Of a DNA stretch of 64,000 bases, positions 1 to 8,680 are shown one piece after another; the first letter of the stretch is position 1, and every line of letters starts with the position of its first letter. The translations under genes were made by a program, and so were the position numbers. Location of the stretch: assembly GCF_002939185.1 (NCBI RefSeq), contig NZ_POVL01000001.1, forward strand, positions 153,041-217,040, given 5' to 3'. This DNA is from Enterobacter sichuanensis. Its GTDB lineage: Bacteria > Pseudomonadota > Gammaproteobacteria > Enterobacterales > Enterobacteriaceae. Below the pieces are notes generated by a model. That model was not told the origin of the DNA and did not search any database. It saw only the letters and a program-made list of their open reading frames with translations.

Positions 1-243
1 GCAGACGATTTACGCTGTTATGTCGAGCAGGTCATTGAGAGTACCGCAGAAAACATCTCCTCGATGTTGCAGGATGTTCGGGCATTACGCCACACAGAGA
101 TCGACTACATCACGGGATATCTGCTAAAACGCGCCCGCGCGCACGGCATCGCGGTGCCGGAAAACGCCCGTCTGTATGACCTGGTTAAACGTAAGGAGAG
201 TGAATATGAGCGCGTCAGCACTGATCTGTCTCGCCCCTGGTAG
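1..243 (+). CDS. panE: 2-dehydropantoate 2-reductase, C-terminal fragment (window edge)
   Basis: The frame is open from base 1 and ends at TAG 241-243, giving the last 80 residues, ending ...[11 protein letters not shown]. This matches the C-terminal helical domain of E. coli PanE (about 303 aa) as I remember it. PanE reduces ketopantoate to pantoate with NADPH in the cytoplasm, a step of pantothenate and coenzyme A synthesis. The NADPH-binding N-terminus lies outside the window. The 3' end overlaps yajL by 38 bases, as in E. coli, so the two are probably translated from one mRNA. The truncation is only the window edge. Confidence 0.93.
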   Translation, partial: ADDLRCYVEQVIESTAENISSMLQDVRALRHTEIDYITGYLLKRARAHGIAVPENARLYDLVKRKESEYERVSTDLSRPW

Positions 244-796
244 CGAAGAGATGGAAGCGGTCACTACCATTGATTTGATGGTGCGCGGCGGCATTAAGGT
301 CACCACCGCCAGCGTCGCCAGCGATGGTAATCTGGCTATCACCTGCTCGCGCGGGGTGAAGATCCTCGCGGATGCCCCGCTTGTGCAGGTGGCTGACGGG
401 GATTATGACATTATCGTGCTGCCTGGTGGCCTGAAGGGTGCGGAGTGTTTTCGTGACAGCCCGTTGCTGGTCGAGACCGTGCGTCAGTTCCATCTTTCGG
501 GCCGCATCGTTGCCGCCATTTGTGCTGCGGCCGGCACGGTGCTGGTACCCCATGACATCTTCCCCATCGGTAACATGACCGGCTTCCCGGGGCTTAAGGA
601 TACGATCCCGGAAGAGCAGTGGGTGGATAAACGCGTGGTCTGGGATCCGCGCGTCAACCTGCTGACCAGCCAGGGGCCAGGCACCGCGATTGATTTTGGC
701 TTAAAGATTATCGACCTGCTGGTCGGGCGCGAAAAAGCGTACGAAGTGGCGTCATCGCTGGTGATGCCGGCGGGGATTTATAATTACTACGAATAG
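206..796 (+). CDS. yajL: Protein/nucleotide deglycase-type DJ-1 family protein YajL
   Basis: This 196-residue DJ-1/PfpI-superfamily protein is the E. coli YajL homologue, with the same length. The reactive nucleophile-elbow cysteine is C106 in AAICAA, and the conserved N-terminal acidic residues follow APGSEE. YajL is reported as a chaperone and glyoxalase/deglycase protecting protein thiols during oxidative stress; the deglycase activity is debated. I chose the ATG at 206, preceded by AAGGAG, over an in-frame ATG at 176, because the protein then begins MSASAL like its homologue. It overlaps the end of panE and converges on thiI. Confidence 0.95.
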   Translation: MSASALICLAPGSEEMEAVTTIDLMVRGGIKVTTASVASDGNLAITCSRGVKILADAPLVQVADGDYDIIVLPGGLKGAECFRDSPLLVETVRQFHLSGRIVAAICAAAGTVLVPHDIFPIGNMTGFPGLKDTIPEEQWVDKRVVWDPRVNLLTSQGPGTAIDFGLKIIDLLVGREKAYEVASSLVMPAGIYNYYE

Positions 797-803
797 GTGT
801 TCT

Positions 804-849
804 CCCTCTCCCCGTGGGAGAGGGCCGGGGTGAGGGCATCAGGCCGCAC
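804..849. repeat. Palindrome-bearing intergenic repeat, copy A
   Basis: A perfect 9-bp inverted repeat, CCCTCTCCC / GGGAGAGGG with a 3-base loop (804-824), is followed by a GGGTGAGGGCA and CCGCAC tail. A second copy in inverted orientation lies at 36100-36145 and differs at only a few positions; a core-only copy lies at 38141-38163. It sits between the convergent ends of yajL and thiI. It has no U-tract, so it is not a clear terminator. Confidence 0.85.
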
Positions 850-863
850 TCCCCGGCGAGAAA

Positions 864-2312
864 CTACGGACGATACACCTTCACATTGGCAAAGCCCTGC
901 TCGCGCAGATACAGCGCCTGCAGACGGCTCATCACCCCGCGCTCACACCACAGAAGGTACGTTTTGCTCTGGTCGAGGTCGCCAAACTTCGTGCTCAGCT
1001 TGTAGAACGGCAGCGAAACCACTTCCACACCGTCTACCTGCAGCGGCTTGTCATCCTGCTCATCAATAGAGCGGATATCCAGAATCGCATCGTTCGCACC
1101 GAAACCGCTCACGGTTTCCACTTCAACCACGTCCTGTTCGGTCTGCTGGGCAATTTCGCGGATATCAATGTTGGACGCTTCCGCCACCACTTTATCCAGA
1201 ATGCTGAAATCGAAGTTCTCTTCTTCCGCTTCGATCTTCGCCTTCACCGCTTTAACGGTCGGGCTTTTTGAGATCACACCGCAGTATTCCGGCATGGTGC
1301 GGGCAAAATCTTCGGTACCAATTTCGCGCGCCAGGTCGATGATGTGCTCTTTGTCGTGGGAAATCAGCGGGCGCAGGATCAGGGTATCAGACACATTGTC
1401 GATAAGGCGCAGGTTGGTCAGCGTCTGGCTGGAGACCTGGCCCAGCGCTTCCCCTGTGACCAGCGCCTGCACGCCGTAGCGCTCCGCCACTTTGGATGCC
1501 GCACGCACCATCATACGCTTCAGGATGACGCCCATCTGGCCATCGTCCACTTTCTCAAGAATTTCGCCGACCACAGGTTCGAAGTTGATCGCCACAAAAC
1601 GCACGCGGTGGGAGCTGCCGAAGCGGTTCCACAGATAATGCGCAACCTGACGAACGCCGATTTCGTGCGCCGCACCGCCCAGGTTGAAGAAGCAGTAGTG
1701 CACGCGGCAGCCGCGGCGCATCAGCATATAGCTGGAGACGCCGGAGTCGAAGCCGCCGGAGATCAGGGACAGGACATCTTCCTGAGTCCCGATCGGGAAA
1801 CCGCCAATACCTTCATAGCGCCCTTTCACCAACAGCAGGCGATCGTTTTCGATCTCCAGATTCACGGTCACGTCCGGGTTGGTCAGACGCACGCGCGCAG
1901 ACTCAACGTGCTGGTTCAGACCGCCGCCGACGTAACGTTCCACTTCAATGGAGCTGAATTCGTGTTTACCGCGACGCTTCACGCGCACGCAGAAGGTTTT
2001 GCCTTCAATCTGGTCGCGATACTGAACCAGCGCTTTCTCGAAGATATCGTGTATGTCGCTGAACGGGACATCTTCCACTTCCAGAATATGGTGGATCCCC
2101 GGGATACGGGTCAGGGCGTCACGAATGTCCTGACGTTTGTTTTCGTCTTTCGCACGGACTTCAACGTGGTCCCAGTGGCGCACCACGGCGAGGGTTTCGT
2201 CGTAGTGCTTTAATACGTTACGAATGTTCCCGGTGAGAATTTTAATAAAGCGCAAACGCACAGATTGGCTTTTGATGGTGATTTCAGGGAACAATTTAAT
2301 GATAAACTTCAT
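864..2312 (-). CDS. thiI: tRNA 4-thiouridine synthase / thiazole sulfurtransferase ThiI
   Basis: This 482-residue protein has the full E. coli ThiI architecture: an N-terminal ferredoxin-like and THUMP region (about 1-165), an ATP-pyrophosphatase domain with the PP-loop SGGFDSG near residue 186, and a C-terminal rhodanese domain carrying the persulfide cysteine in LLWCERG. The second disulfide cysteine is visible in MPEYCGV. ThiI adenylates U8 of tRNA and transfers sulfur from IscS to make s4U, and also passes sulfur to ThiS for thiazole synthesis. It is monocistronic and divergent from xseB-ispA-dxs across a 191-bp gap. Several other genes of the region also serve thiamine synthesis (dxs, thiL). 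Confidence 0.97.
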   Translation of the reverse strand: MKFIIKLFPEITIKSQSVRLRFIKILTGNIRNVLKHYDETLAVVRHWDHVEVRAKDENKRQDIRDALTRIPGIHHILEVEDVPFSDIHDIFEKALVQYRDQIEGKTFCVRVKRRGKHEFSSIEVERYVGGGLNQHVESARVRLTNPDVTVNLEIENDRLLLVKGRYEGIGGFPIGTQEDVLSLISGGFDSGVSSYMLMRRGCRVHYCFFNLGGAAHEIGVRQVAHYLWNRFGSSHRVRFVAINFEPVVGEILEKVDDGQMGVILKRMMVRAASKVAERYGVQALVTGEALGQVSSQTLTNLRLIDNVSDTLILRPLISHDKEHIIDLAREIGTEDFARTMPEYCGVISKSPTVKAVKAKIEAEEENFDFSILDKVVAEASNIDIREIAQQTEQDVVEVETVSGFGANDAILDIRSIDEQDDKPLQVDGVEVVSLPFYKLSTKFGDLDQSKTYLLWCERGVMSRLQALYLREQGFANVKVYRP

Positions 2313-2503
2313 GGCGGCAATGTTTCTTAGGCAAGCGTATTAAGGCTTGTAATGGAAAAGAGTACAGCAGCCCACACCCGTGGCTGCATCCAGGCGCGCA
2401 AGTATACCACCATCGCGCCGCTCCTGTGCACATTGCGCGTTATTTGATAATTGCCCTGAGTCCGTTACCATGTCGGGGCTGAGAATATAAGAGTCAATTC
2501 ACT

Positions 2504-2746
2504 ATGCCGAAGAAGAACGACGCACCGGCCAGTTTCGAAACTGCGCTGAGTGAACTGGAGCAGATTGTCACCCGCCTTGAGAGCGGCGATCTCCCGCTGG
2601 AAGAGGCGCTCAACGAATTCGAGCGCGGCGTGCAGCTGGCACGCCAGGGGCAGGTCAAGCTGCAGCAGGCTGAACAGCGCGTACAGATCCTGCTGTCCGA
2701 CAGCGAAGACGCGAAAACCACGCCTTTTACACCGGACGCCGAGTAA
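2504..2746 (+). CDS. xseB: Exodeoxyribonuclease VII small subunit
   Basis: An 80-residue acidic, helical protein identical in length to E. coli XseB. It contains the family's [27 protein letters not shown] helix (split here for brevity) at residues 9-31. XseB binds several copies to XseA (encoded elsewhere) to form exonuclease VII, which degrades single-stranded DNA in both directions. Its stop codon TAA is directly followed by the ATG of ispA at 2747, so the genes are translationally coupled. A candidate promoter TTGATA-N16-TACCAT lies just upstream (about 2447-2474), but I give it low weight. Confidence 0.95.
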   Translation: MPKKNDAPASFETALSELEQIVTRLESGDLPLEEALNEFERGVQLARQGQVKLQQAEQRVQILLSDSEDAKTTPFTPDAE

Positions 2747-3646
2747 ATGGATTTTGCCAACGAGCTTCAGGCGCGTGTCGTGCGCGCCAACGACGCCCTG
2801 CGCCGTTTCATTGCGCCCCAGCCTTTTCAGAACACTCCACTGGTTGAAGCCATGCACTATGGCGCACTCTTGGGGGGAAAGCGCCTGCGCCCGTTTCTGG
2901 TGTACGCCACAGGCAATATGTTTGGTATCAGCGATAACACGCTGGACGCCCCGGCAGCCGCCGTGGAGTGCATCCATGCCTACTCACTGATCCACGATGA
3001 TTTACCGGCCATGGATGATGACGATCTGCGTCGGGGTCAACCTACCTGCCACATCAAATTTGGCGAGGCGAATGCCATTCTGGCGGGTGATGCCCTGCAA
3101 ACGCTGGCATTCTCGATCCTGAGCGATGCACCTATGTCGGAAGTGGCTGACCGCGACCGCCTGGCGATGATCTCCGAACTGGCAATGGCCAGCGGCGTGG
3201 CCGGCATGTGCGGCGGACAGGCTCTCGATCTGGACGCGGAGGGACGTCAGGTTAATCTGGAACAGCTGGAGCGTATTCATCGCCATAAAACCGGGGCATT
3301 GATTCGTTCAGCCGTACGCCTGGGCGCGCTGAGCGCGGGTGAGCGAGGGCGCAAAGCCCTGCCGATTCTGGACAGATACGCCGAAAGTATCGGTCTGGCA
3401 TTCCAGGTTCAGGATGACATTCTGGATGTGGTGGGCGATACTGCAACATTGGGAAAACGTCAGGGTGCGGACCAGCAGCTTGGCAAAAGTACCTACCCCG
3501 CCCTGCTGGGTCTTGAGCAAGCCCAGCGTAAAGCCCGGGATCTGATAGAGGATGCCCGCCAGTCGCTGAATCTGCTGGCCGCGCAATCACTGGATACTTC
3601 GGCACTGGAAGCGCTAGCGGACTATATAATCCAGCGTGATAAATAA
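2747..3646 (+). CDS. ispA: Farnesyl diphosphate synthase (geranyltranstransferase)
   Basis: The 299-residue protein is a short-chain trans-prenyltransferase. Both aspartate-rich motifs are present: DDLPAMDDDD near residue 84 (first DDxxD region) and DDILD near residue 224. GGKRLRP near residue 45 is the isopentenyl diphosphate-binding motif. It condenses IPP with DMAPP and GPP to make farnesyl diphosphate for undecaprenyl-P, ubiquinone and haem O. It sits between xseB and dxs, linking the first enzyme of the MEP pathway with a downstream prenyl synthase in one operon; dxs starts 24 bases after its stop. Confidence 0.97.
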   Translation: MDFANELQARVVRANDALRRFIAPQPFQNTPLVEAMHYGALLGGKRLRPFLVYATGNMFGISDNTLDAPAAAVECIHAYSLIHDDLPAMDDDDLRRGQPTCHIKFGEANAILAGDALQTLAFSILSDAPMSEVADRDRLAMISELAMASGVAGMCGGQALDLDAEGRQVNLEQLERIHRHKTGALIRSAVRLGALSAGERGRKALPILDRYAESIGLAFQVQDDILDVVGDTATLGKRQGADQQLGKSTYPALLGLEQAQRKARDLIEDARQSLNLLAAQSLDTSALEALADYIIQRDK

Positions 3647-3670
3647 ACACACTATCTCGATGAGCCTTTG

Positions 3671-5533
3671 ATGAGTTTTGATATTGCCAAATACCCGACA
3701 CTGGCGTTAGTTGACTCCACCCAGGAGTTACGTCTGTTGCCGAAAGAGAGCCTGCCGAAGCTGTGCGACGAGCTGCGTCGTTACCTGCTCGACAGCGTAA
3801 GCCGCTCCAGCGGCCATTTCGCCTCCGGGCTTGGCACGGTTGAGCTGACCGTGGCGCTTCACTATGTCTATAACACGCCGTTCGATCAGCTTATCTGGGA
3901 CGTGGGTCACCAGGCCTATCCGCACAAAATTCTGACCGGACGTCGCGATAAGATTGGCACCATTCGTCAGAAAGGGGGCCTGCATCCGTTCCCGTGGCGC
4001 GGTGAGAGCGAGTATGACGTACTGAGCGTCGGTCACTCCTCCACCTCCATTTCAGCGGGCATCGGGATTGCCGTGGCCGCTGAAAAAGAGAACAAGCAGC
4101 GCCGCACCGTCTGCGTGATCGGCGACGGCGCCATCACCGCCGGGATGGCCTTTGAGGCCATGAACCACGCGGGCGACATCAAGCCGGACATGCTGGTGAT
4201 TCTGAACGACAACGAAATGTCGATTTCCGAAAACGTCGGCGCGCTGAACAACCATCTGGCACAGCTGCTCTCCGGCAAGCTTTACTCAACGCTGCGTGAA
4301 GGCGGCAAGAAAGTCTTCTCCGGCGTACCGCCGATCAAAGAGCTGCTCAAACGTACCGAAGAGCACATCAAAGGCATGGTCGTGCCAGGCACGCTGTTTG
4401 AAGAGCTGGGCTTTAACTATATTGGTCCTGTTGATGGTCATGACGTGCTGGGGCTGGTGTCCACGCTCAAAAACATGCGCGACCTGAAAGGCCCGCAGTT
4501 CCTGCATATCATGACCAAGAAAGGGCGTGGTTACGAACCGGCGGAAAAAGATCCGATCACCTTCCACGCGGTACCGAAATTTGACCCGTCCAGCGGCTGT
4601 CTGCCGAAAAGCAGCGGCGGTATGCCGAGCTATTCAAAAATCTTCGGCGACTGGCTGTGCGAAACCGCCGCGAAAGACAATAAGCTGATGGCGATCACCC
4701 CGGCCATGCGTGAAGGTTCCGGCATGGTGGAGTTCTCTAAAAAATACCCTGACCAGTACTTTGACGTGGCCATTGCCGAGCAGCATGCGGTCACCTTTGC
4801 GGCGGGTCTGGCGATTGGCGGCTACAAACCGGTTGTCGCGATCTACTCCACCTTCCTGCAGCGCGCTTACGATCAGGTTATTCATGACGTGGCGATTCAG
4901 AAACTGCCGGTACTGTTTGCAATCGATCGTGCCGGCATCGTCGGCGCTGATGGCCAGACGCACCAGGGCGCATTTGATCTCTCCTTCCTGCGCTGCATCC
5001 CGGAGATGGTGATCATGACGCCAAGCGACGAGAACGAATGTCGTCAGATGCTGTTTACCGGCTACCACTATCAGGACGGGCCGAGTGCGGTTCGCTACCC
5101 GCGCGGTAATGCGGTGGGCGTTGAGCTGCAGCCGCTGGAGAAACTGGCGATCGGTAAAGGACTGGTAAAACGTCGTGGCGAGAAAGTGGCGATCCTGAAC
5201 TTCGGCACGCTGATGCCAGAGGCCGCAAAGGTGGCGGAATCGCTGAATGCCACGCTGGTGGATATGCGTTTTGTGAAGCCGCTCGACGAATCCCTGATCC
5301 TCAGCATGGCTGAAACGCATGACGTGCTGGTCACCCTGGAAGAAAACGCCATCATGGGTGGCGCAGGCAGCGGCGTGAACGAGGTGCTGATGGCGAACCG
5401 TAAAGCCGTTCCGGTGCTCAACCTCGGTCTGCCGGACTACTTCATCCCACAAGGCACTCAGGACGAAGCCCGCGCGGCGATTGGCCTGGATGCTGCCGGT
5501 ATCGAAGCCAAAATCCGCAGCTGGCTGGCCTGA
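3671..5533 (+). CDS. dxs: 1-deoxy-D-xylulose-5-phosphate synthase
   Basis: A thiamine-diphosphate enzyme of 620 residues, the same length as E. coli Dxs. The TPP/Mg motif [15 protein letters not shown] is near residue 153, and the catalytic glutamate lies in [14 protein letters not shown] near residue 370; the C-terminal transketolase-like domain is intact. It joins pyruvate and glyceraldehyde 3-phosphate to form DXP, precursor of isoprenoids and also of the thiamine thiazole and pyridoxal. A TTG at 3668 is in frame, but ATG 3671 gives the homologous MSFDIAKY start and I prefer it. Last gene of xseB-ispA-dxs; yajO follows 62 bases later behind a strong hairpin. Confidence 0.97.
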   Translation: MSFDIAKYPTLALVDSTQELRLLPKESLPKLCDELRRYLLDSVSRSSGHFASGLGTVELTVALHYVYNTPFDQLIWDVGHQAYPHKILTGRRDKIGTIRQKGGLHPFPWRGESEYDVLSVGHSSTSISAGIGIAVAAEKENKQRRTVCVIGDGAITAGMAFEAMNHAGDIKPDMLVILNDNEMSISENVGALNNHLAQLLSGKLYSTLREGGKKVFSGVPPIKELLKRTEEHIKGMVVPGTLFEELGFNYIGPVDGHDVLGLVSTLKNMRDLKGPQFLHIMTKKGRGYEPAEKDPITFHAVPKFDPSSGCLPKSSGGMPSYSKIFGDWLCETAAKDNKLMAITPAMREGSGMVEFSKKYPDQYFDVAIAEQHAVTFAAGLAIGGYKPVVAIYSTFLQRAYDQVIHDVAIQKLPVLFAIDRAGIVGADGQTHQGAFDLSFLRCIPEMVIMTPSDENECRQMLFTGYHYQDGPSAVRYPRGNAVGVELQPLEKLAIGKGLVKRRGEKVAILNFGTLMPEAAKVAESLNATLVDMRFVKPLDESLILSMAETHDVLVTLEENAIMGGAGSGVNEVLMANRKAVPVLNLGLPDYFIPQGTQDEARAAIGLDAAGIEAKIRSWLA

Positions 5534-5544
5534 TCCCTCCTCTT

Positions 5545-5593
5545 TTCCGCTCCTGCTATGCTTAAACGTATTGTTTAAACAGCAGGAGCGGAA
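5545..5593 (+). promoter_or_regulatory. Long inverted repeat sequestering the yajO ribosome binding site
   Basis: TTCCGCTCCTGCT (5545-5557) is perfectly complementary to AGCAGGAGCGGAA (5581-5593), a 13-bp stem. Inside the loop TTAAAC (5562-5567) pairs with GTTTAA (5573-5578). The Shine-Dalgarno AGGAG of yajO (5584-5588) is buried in the outer stem, and the ATG at 5596 begins two bases after it. No U-tract follows, so this reads better as a translational control hairpin on dxs read-through RNA, or as an operator, than as a terminator. The structure is seen directly; the role is inferred. Confidence 0.7.
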
Positions 5594-5595
5594 CC

Positions 5596-6570
5596 ATGCA
5601 ATACACGACATTAGGAAAAACAGATCTCAGGGTTTCCCGACTTTGTCTGGGATGCATGACCTTTGGTGAGCCCGACCGGGGGAACCACGCCTGGACGCTG
5701 CCGGAAGAGAGCAGCCGTCCGATTATCAAACGCGCCATTGAGGGCGGCATTAACTTCTTTGACACCGCTAACAGCTACTCCGACGGCAGCAGTGAGGAGA
5801 TTGTTGGCCGTGCCCTGCGTGATTTTGCACGCCGGGATGAAATCGTCGTCGCCACCAAGGTGTACTACCCGGTGGGCGATCTGGCGGAAGGCCTTTCTCG
5901 CGCCCAGATCCTGCGCTCTATTGATGACAGCCTCAGACGCCTGAACATGGATTACGTTGACCTGCTGCAAATTCACCGTTGGGATTACAACACGCCGATC
6001 GAAGAGACGCTTGAAGCGCTCAACGACGTGGTGAAAGCCGGTAAAGCGCGCTACATCGGCGCATCGTCCATGCACGCATCGCAGTTTGCCCAGGCGCTGG
6101 ATCTCCAGGCGCAGCACGGCTGGGCGCGCTTTGTCACCATGCAGGATCACTACAATTTGATCTATCGTGAAGAAGAGCGCGAGATGCTGCCGCTGTGCTA
6201 CCAGGAGGGAGTAGCGGTCATCCCCTGGAGCCCGCTGGCGCGTGGACGTCTGACCCGTCCGTGGGGGGAAACCACGGCCCGGCTGGTATCCGATGAGGTG
6301 GGGAAAAATCTGTACGGCGGAACAGAAGCCAGCGATGCGCTGATTGCCGAACGTTTGGCCGGGATCGCCGACGATACCGGTGCAACCCGCGCCCAGGTGG
6401 CCCTGGCGTGGCTTCTGGGAAAGCGTGGTGTCGCGGCCCCCATTATCGGCACGTCCCGGGAAGAGCAGCTGGACGAACTGTTAAATGCGGTGGATATCAC
6501 GCTCACGCCAGAGCAGATTGCCGAGTTGGAGACGCCGTATCAGCAGCATCCGGTGGTGGGGTATAAATAA
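5596..6570 (+). CDS. yajO: Aldo/keto reductase YajO (DXP-forming activity reported)
   Basis: A 324-residue aldo/keto reductase with the usual TIM-barrel catalytic set: Asp and Tyr in DTANSYSDG near residue 57, Lys in VVATKVYYP near 86, His in LQIHRWD near 125. It matches E. coli YajO throughout. E. coli YajO was linked to xylose-reductase-like activity and, in selected mutants, to making DXP from ribulose 5-phosphate, bypassing Dxs; its placement next to dxs fits that theme, but the physiological substrate is unknown. Its Shine-Dalgarno lies inside the inverted repeat 5545-5593. It converges on thiL, where E. coli would have pgpA. Confidence 0.93.
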   Translation: MQYTTLGKTDLRVSRLCLGCMTFGEPDRGNHAWTLPEESSRPIIKRAIEGGINFFDTANSYSDGSSEEIVGRALRDFARRDEIVVATKVYYPVGDLAEGLSRAQILRSIDDSLRRLNMDYVDLLQIHRWDYNTPIEETLEALNDVVKAGKARYIGASSMHASQFAQALDLQAQHGWARFVTMQDHYNLIYREEEREMLPLCYQEGVAVIPWSPLARGRLTRPWGETTARLVSDEVGKNLYGGTEASDALIAERLAGIADDTGATRAQVALAWLLGKRGVAAPIIGTSREEQLDELLNAVDITLTPEQIAELETPYQQHPVVGYK

Positions 6571-6582
6571 GCCCTCTCTTAT

Positions 6583-6615
6583 GTAGGCCGGGTAAGGCGT
6601 AGCCTCCACCCGGCA
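6583..6615. repeat. REP-type (PU) repeat at the position of the missing pgpA
   Basis: GTAGGCCGGGTAAGGCGT-AGC-CTCCACCCGGCA is a REP/PU-type imperfect palindrome with the CCGGGT...ACCCGG core. It occupies the 62-bp gap between the yajO stop and the thiL stop. Related copies in this window are at 12096-12169, 26338-26369 and 60331-60406. Confidence 0.85.
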
Positions 6616-6632
6616 ATACAGAGCGCAAAACA

Positions 6633-7604
6633 TCACGCGAAGTGGTCGTACCCTTTCCAGTCCAGCGTCACGGGCGCACCGTCTTTCACAAACTTCAGCC
6701 CTTCACTCTCCGGCATAATCTGCCCGATACAGGTAAATTTCGCGCCGAGATGGGCTAACGCCACATCCAGCGTGCCACGGTTGAGTTCCGGAACGGTAAA
6801 ACACAATTCATAGTCTTCACCACCCGAGAGCGCCCAGCGCAGAGCCTGCTCAGGCTCCACATGGCGAAGCAGCTGCTCTGACTGCGGGAACAGATCCAGA
6901 TCGATGCGCGCGCCAACGCCGCTGGCTTTCAGAATATGCCCGAGATCTGAGATAAGCCCGTCAGAGAGATCGATAGCCGAGCTTGCCCGCTCGCGCAGCG
7001 CCTGACCGTGCAGAATACGCGGCGTCGGGCGCAGATGGCGTTTCACCAGATAGGCCGCATCGTCAGCGTTCTTCACGGTTAAGCGATCCTGAAGAATCGC
7101 CAGGCCCGCGGCGCTGTCGCCCGGCGTACCGGTCACGTAGATCCAGTCGCCGGGTTTTGCGCCCGAGCGCTTCAGCGCGCGACCGAGTGGAACATAGCCA
7201 TGGATCGCCAGCGTCATTGACAGCGGCCCGGCCGTGGTATCACCGCCGATCAGCTGCATATCGTAGTAATTAAGCTGCTCAAACAGCGCATCACTAAAGG
7301 CTTCAAGCCAGGCTTCATCCACCTCAGGCAACGTCAGAGCCAGCGTTAACCAGGCGGGATCGGCACCCATCGCCGCCAGATCGCTGACGTTAACCGCCAG
7401 TGCTTTATAGGCCAGATCGGCAGGATCGATATCCGGTAAAAAATGACGTCCGCACACTAAGGTGTCGGTGCTGATTGCCAGCGTCTGTTTTTCGGGAACA
7501 TTGAGAAGTGCGCAGTCATCGCCAATGCCGGTTTCAACATCAAGACGAGAGGTTCTGACACGGTCGAAATAACGGGCAATCAGGGAGAATTCGCCGCATG
7601 CCAT
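6633..7604 (-). CDS. thiL: Thiamine-monophosphate kinase
   Basis: A 323-residue PurM/AIR-synthetase-fold kinase. Metal and nucleotide-binding motifs are visible: GIGDDCALL near residue 27, ISTDTL near 45, MGADP near 80, and GGDTTAGP near 120; the C-terminal part has SGGEDYEL. It phosphorylates thiamine monophosphate to the active cofactor thiamine diphosphate, which Dxs in this same region uses. The stop TGA follows ...KGYDHFA, about two residues earlier than E. coli ThiL (325 aa, by memory). In E. coli thiL overlaps pgpA; here the reading ends at a REP repeat and no pgpA follows. It lies 77 bp after nusB, behind an intrinsic terminator. Confidence 0.96.
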   Translation of the reverse strand: MACGEFSLIARYFDRVRTSRLDVETGIGDDCALLNVPEKQTLAISTDTLVCGRHFLPDIDPADLAYKALAVNVSDLAAMGADPAWLTLALTLPEVDEAWLEAFSDALFEQLNYYDMQLIGGDTTAGPLSMTLAIHGYVPLGRALKRSGAKPGDWIYVTGTPGDSAAGLAILQDRLTVKNADDAAYLVKRHLRPTPRILHGQALRERASSAIDLSDGLISDLGHILKASGVGARIDLDLFPQSEQLLRHVEPEQALRWALSGGEDYELCFTVPELNRGTLDVALAHLGAKFTCIGQIMPESEGLKFVKDGAPVTLDWKGYDHFA

Positions 7605-7631
7605 ACGTTATGCCTCAGCAAATAAAAGAAA

Positions 7632-7676
7632 AAACCGGAGCCGCACTGCCCGTCAGGCAATGCAGGACTCCGGTTT
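7632..7676 (-). terminator. Intrinsic terminator/attenuator between nusB and thiL
   Basis: On the minus strand AAACCGGAG and CTCCGGTTT form a perfect 9-bp outer stem. An inner GCATTGCC/GGCAGTGC stem with one mismatch surrounds the loop TGACG. The hairpin is followed in the minus direction by TTTTTTCTTTTATT. The thiL ATG (7604-7602) lies only about 27 bases past the stem. It should stop most nusB transcripts before thiL. Confidence 0.75.
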
Positions 7677-7681
7677 GCGGA

Positions 7682-8101
7682 TCACTTTTTGTGGGGACGG
7701 ATCGCAGGTGCTGCTTTATCAAGAACGCCGTTTACGAACTTGTGGCTGTCTTCAGCGCCGAAGGTTTTCGCCAGTTCGATCGCTTCGTTGATGGCCACTT
7801 TGTACGGCACATCATCACGTTTTGACAGCTCAAACAGCGCAATGCGCAACACTGCTTTTTCAACCTGGCCCAGCTCTTCGAGCAGACGGGACAGGTATGG
7901 CTTCATCAGACCATCGAGATACGCGCTATTAGTCGCCACTCCCGACAGCAGTTCACGGAAGTACAGAACGTCAACGTCTTTCACGTCCTGTTCTGACAGG
8001 AACTGGTATTCAACATCAGCGATGTCGTTCTGGGACAACTGCCAGGAGTAAAGTGCCTGGACGGCACATTCACGGGCGCGGCGACGAGCAGCAGGTTTCA
8101 C
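7682..8101 (-). CDS. nusB: Transcription antitermination factor NusB
   Basis: The 139-residue all-helical protein is the same length as E. coli NusB and shares its arginine-rich N-terminus ([16 protein letters not shown]), which with NusE/S10 binds boxA RNA. It takes part in the rRNA antitermination complex with NusA, NusE, NusG and SuhB, preventing Rho termination in rrn operons. The gene follows ribE by 21 bases in a ribD-ribE-nusB unit. An intrinsic terminator lies right after its stop. The E. coli order nrdR-ribD-ribE-nusB-thiL is kept. Confidence 0.97.
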   Translation of the reverse strand: MKPAARRRARECAVQALYSWQLSQNDIADVEYQFLSEQDVKDVDVLYFRELLSGVATNSAYLDGLMKPYLSRLLEELGQVEKAVLRIALFELSKRDDVPYKVAINEAIELAKTFGAEDSHKFVNGVLDKAAPAIRPHKK

Positions 8102-8122
8102 GGAATTCCCCTTACAAAAAAA

Positions 8123-8593
8123 TCAGGCCTTGATGGCTTTCAATACATTGATCATTTCAAGCGCGGTCAGTGCAGCTTCTGCACCTTTGTTACCGGCTTT
8201 GGTGCCAGCACGTTCGATGGCTTGTTCAATACTTTCGGTGGTCAGCACGCCGAACGCGACAGGAATTTCAGCATCCTGTGCAACGTGTGCCAGACCGTTG
8301 CTTGCACCGCCCGCAACGTATTCGAAGTGCGCAGTGCCGCCACGAATAACGGTACCCAGCGCAATCACCGCGTCGTATTTACCGGTTTTCGCCAGCGCGC
8401 CCGCTGCCAGTGGCAGTTCGTAAGCACCTGGAACCCACACAACGGTAATGTTGTCATCTTTAACCTGGCCGATGCGTTTCAGGGCGTCAACCGCACCTTC
8501 CAGCAGGCTGTCGTTGATGAAGTTGTTGAAACGCGCAATGGTGATGGCGACGCGAGCGTCCGGGGTAGCTACAGCAGCTTCAATAATGTTCAT
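8123..8593 (-). CDS. ribE: 6,7-dimethyl-8-ribityllumazine synthase (RibH type)
   Basis: A 156-residue lumazine synthase; the gene is called ribE in E. coli K-12 and ribH in many other genomes. Visible substrate-binding features are WVPGAYELP near residue 56, [15 protein letters not shown] near 81-95 (with the catalytic histidine at about 89) and FGVLTTE near 113. It condenses 5-amino-6-ribitylaminouracil with 3,4-dihydroxy-2-butanone 4-phosphate to the lumazine precursor of riboflavin, and assembles as a 60-subunit icosahedron in related bacteria. It lies 87 bases downstream of ribD and 21 upstream of nusB. I see no FMN riboswitch upstream. Confidence 0.96.
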   Translation of the reverse strand: MNIIEAAVATPDARVAITIARFNNFINDSLLEGAVDALKRIGQVKDDNITVVWVPGAYELPLAAGALAKTGKYDAVIALGTVIRGGTAHFEYVAGGASNGLAHVAQDAEIPVAFGVLTTESIEQAIERAGTKAGNKGAEAALTALEMINVLKAIKA

Positions 8594-8680
8594 ACTCTTC
8601 CTTTACGGGTTCATTTGGCCCCGCAGGGGGGCGGATTTTATCATAATACTTTGCGCACTGCTTCCCTATTTCGGGAGCAA

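Noticed and set aside
4634..5611. 325-codon frame antisense to dxs
   Set aside because: Shadow of dxs in the opposite strand; no motif or translation signal.
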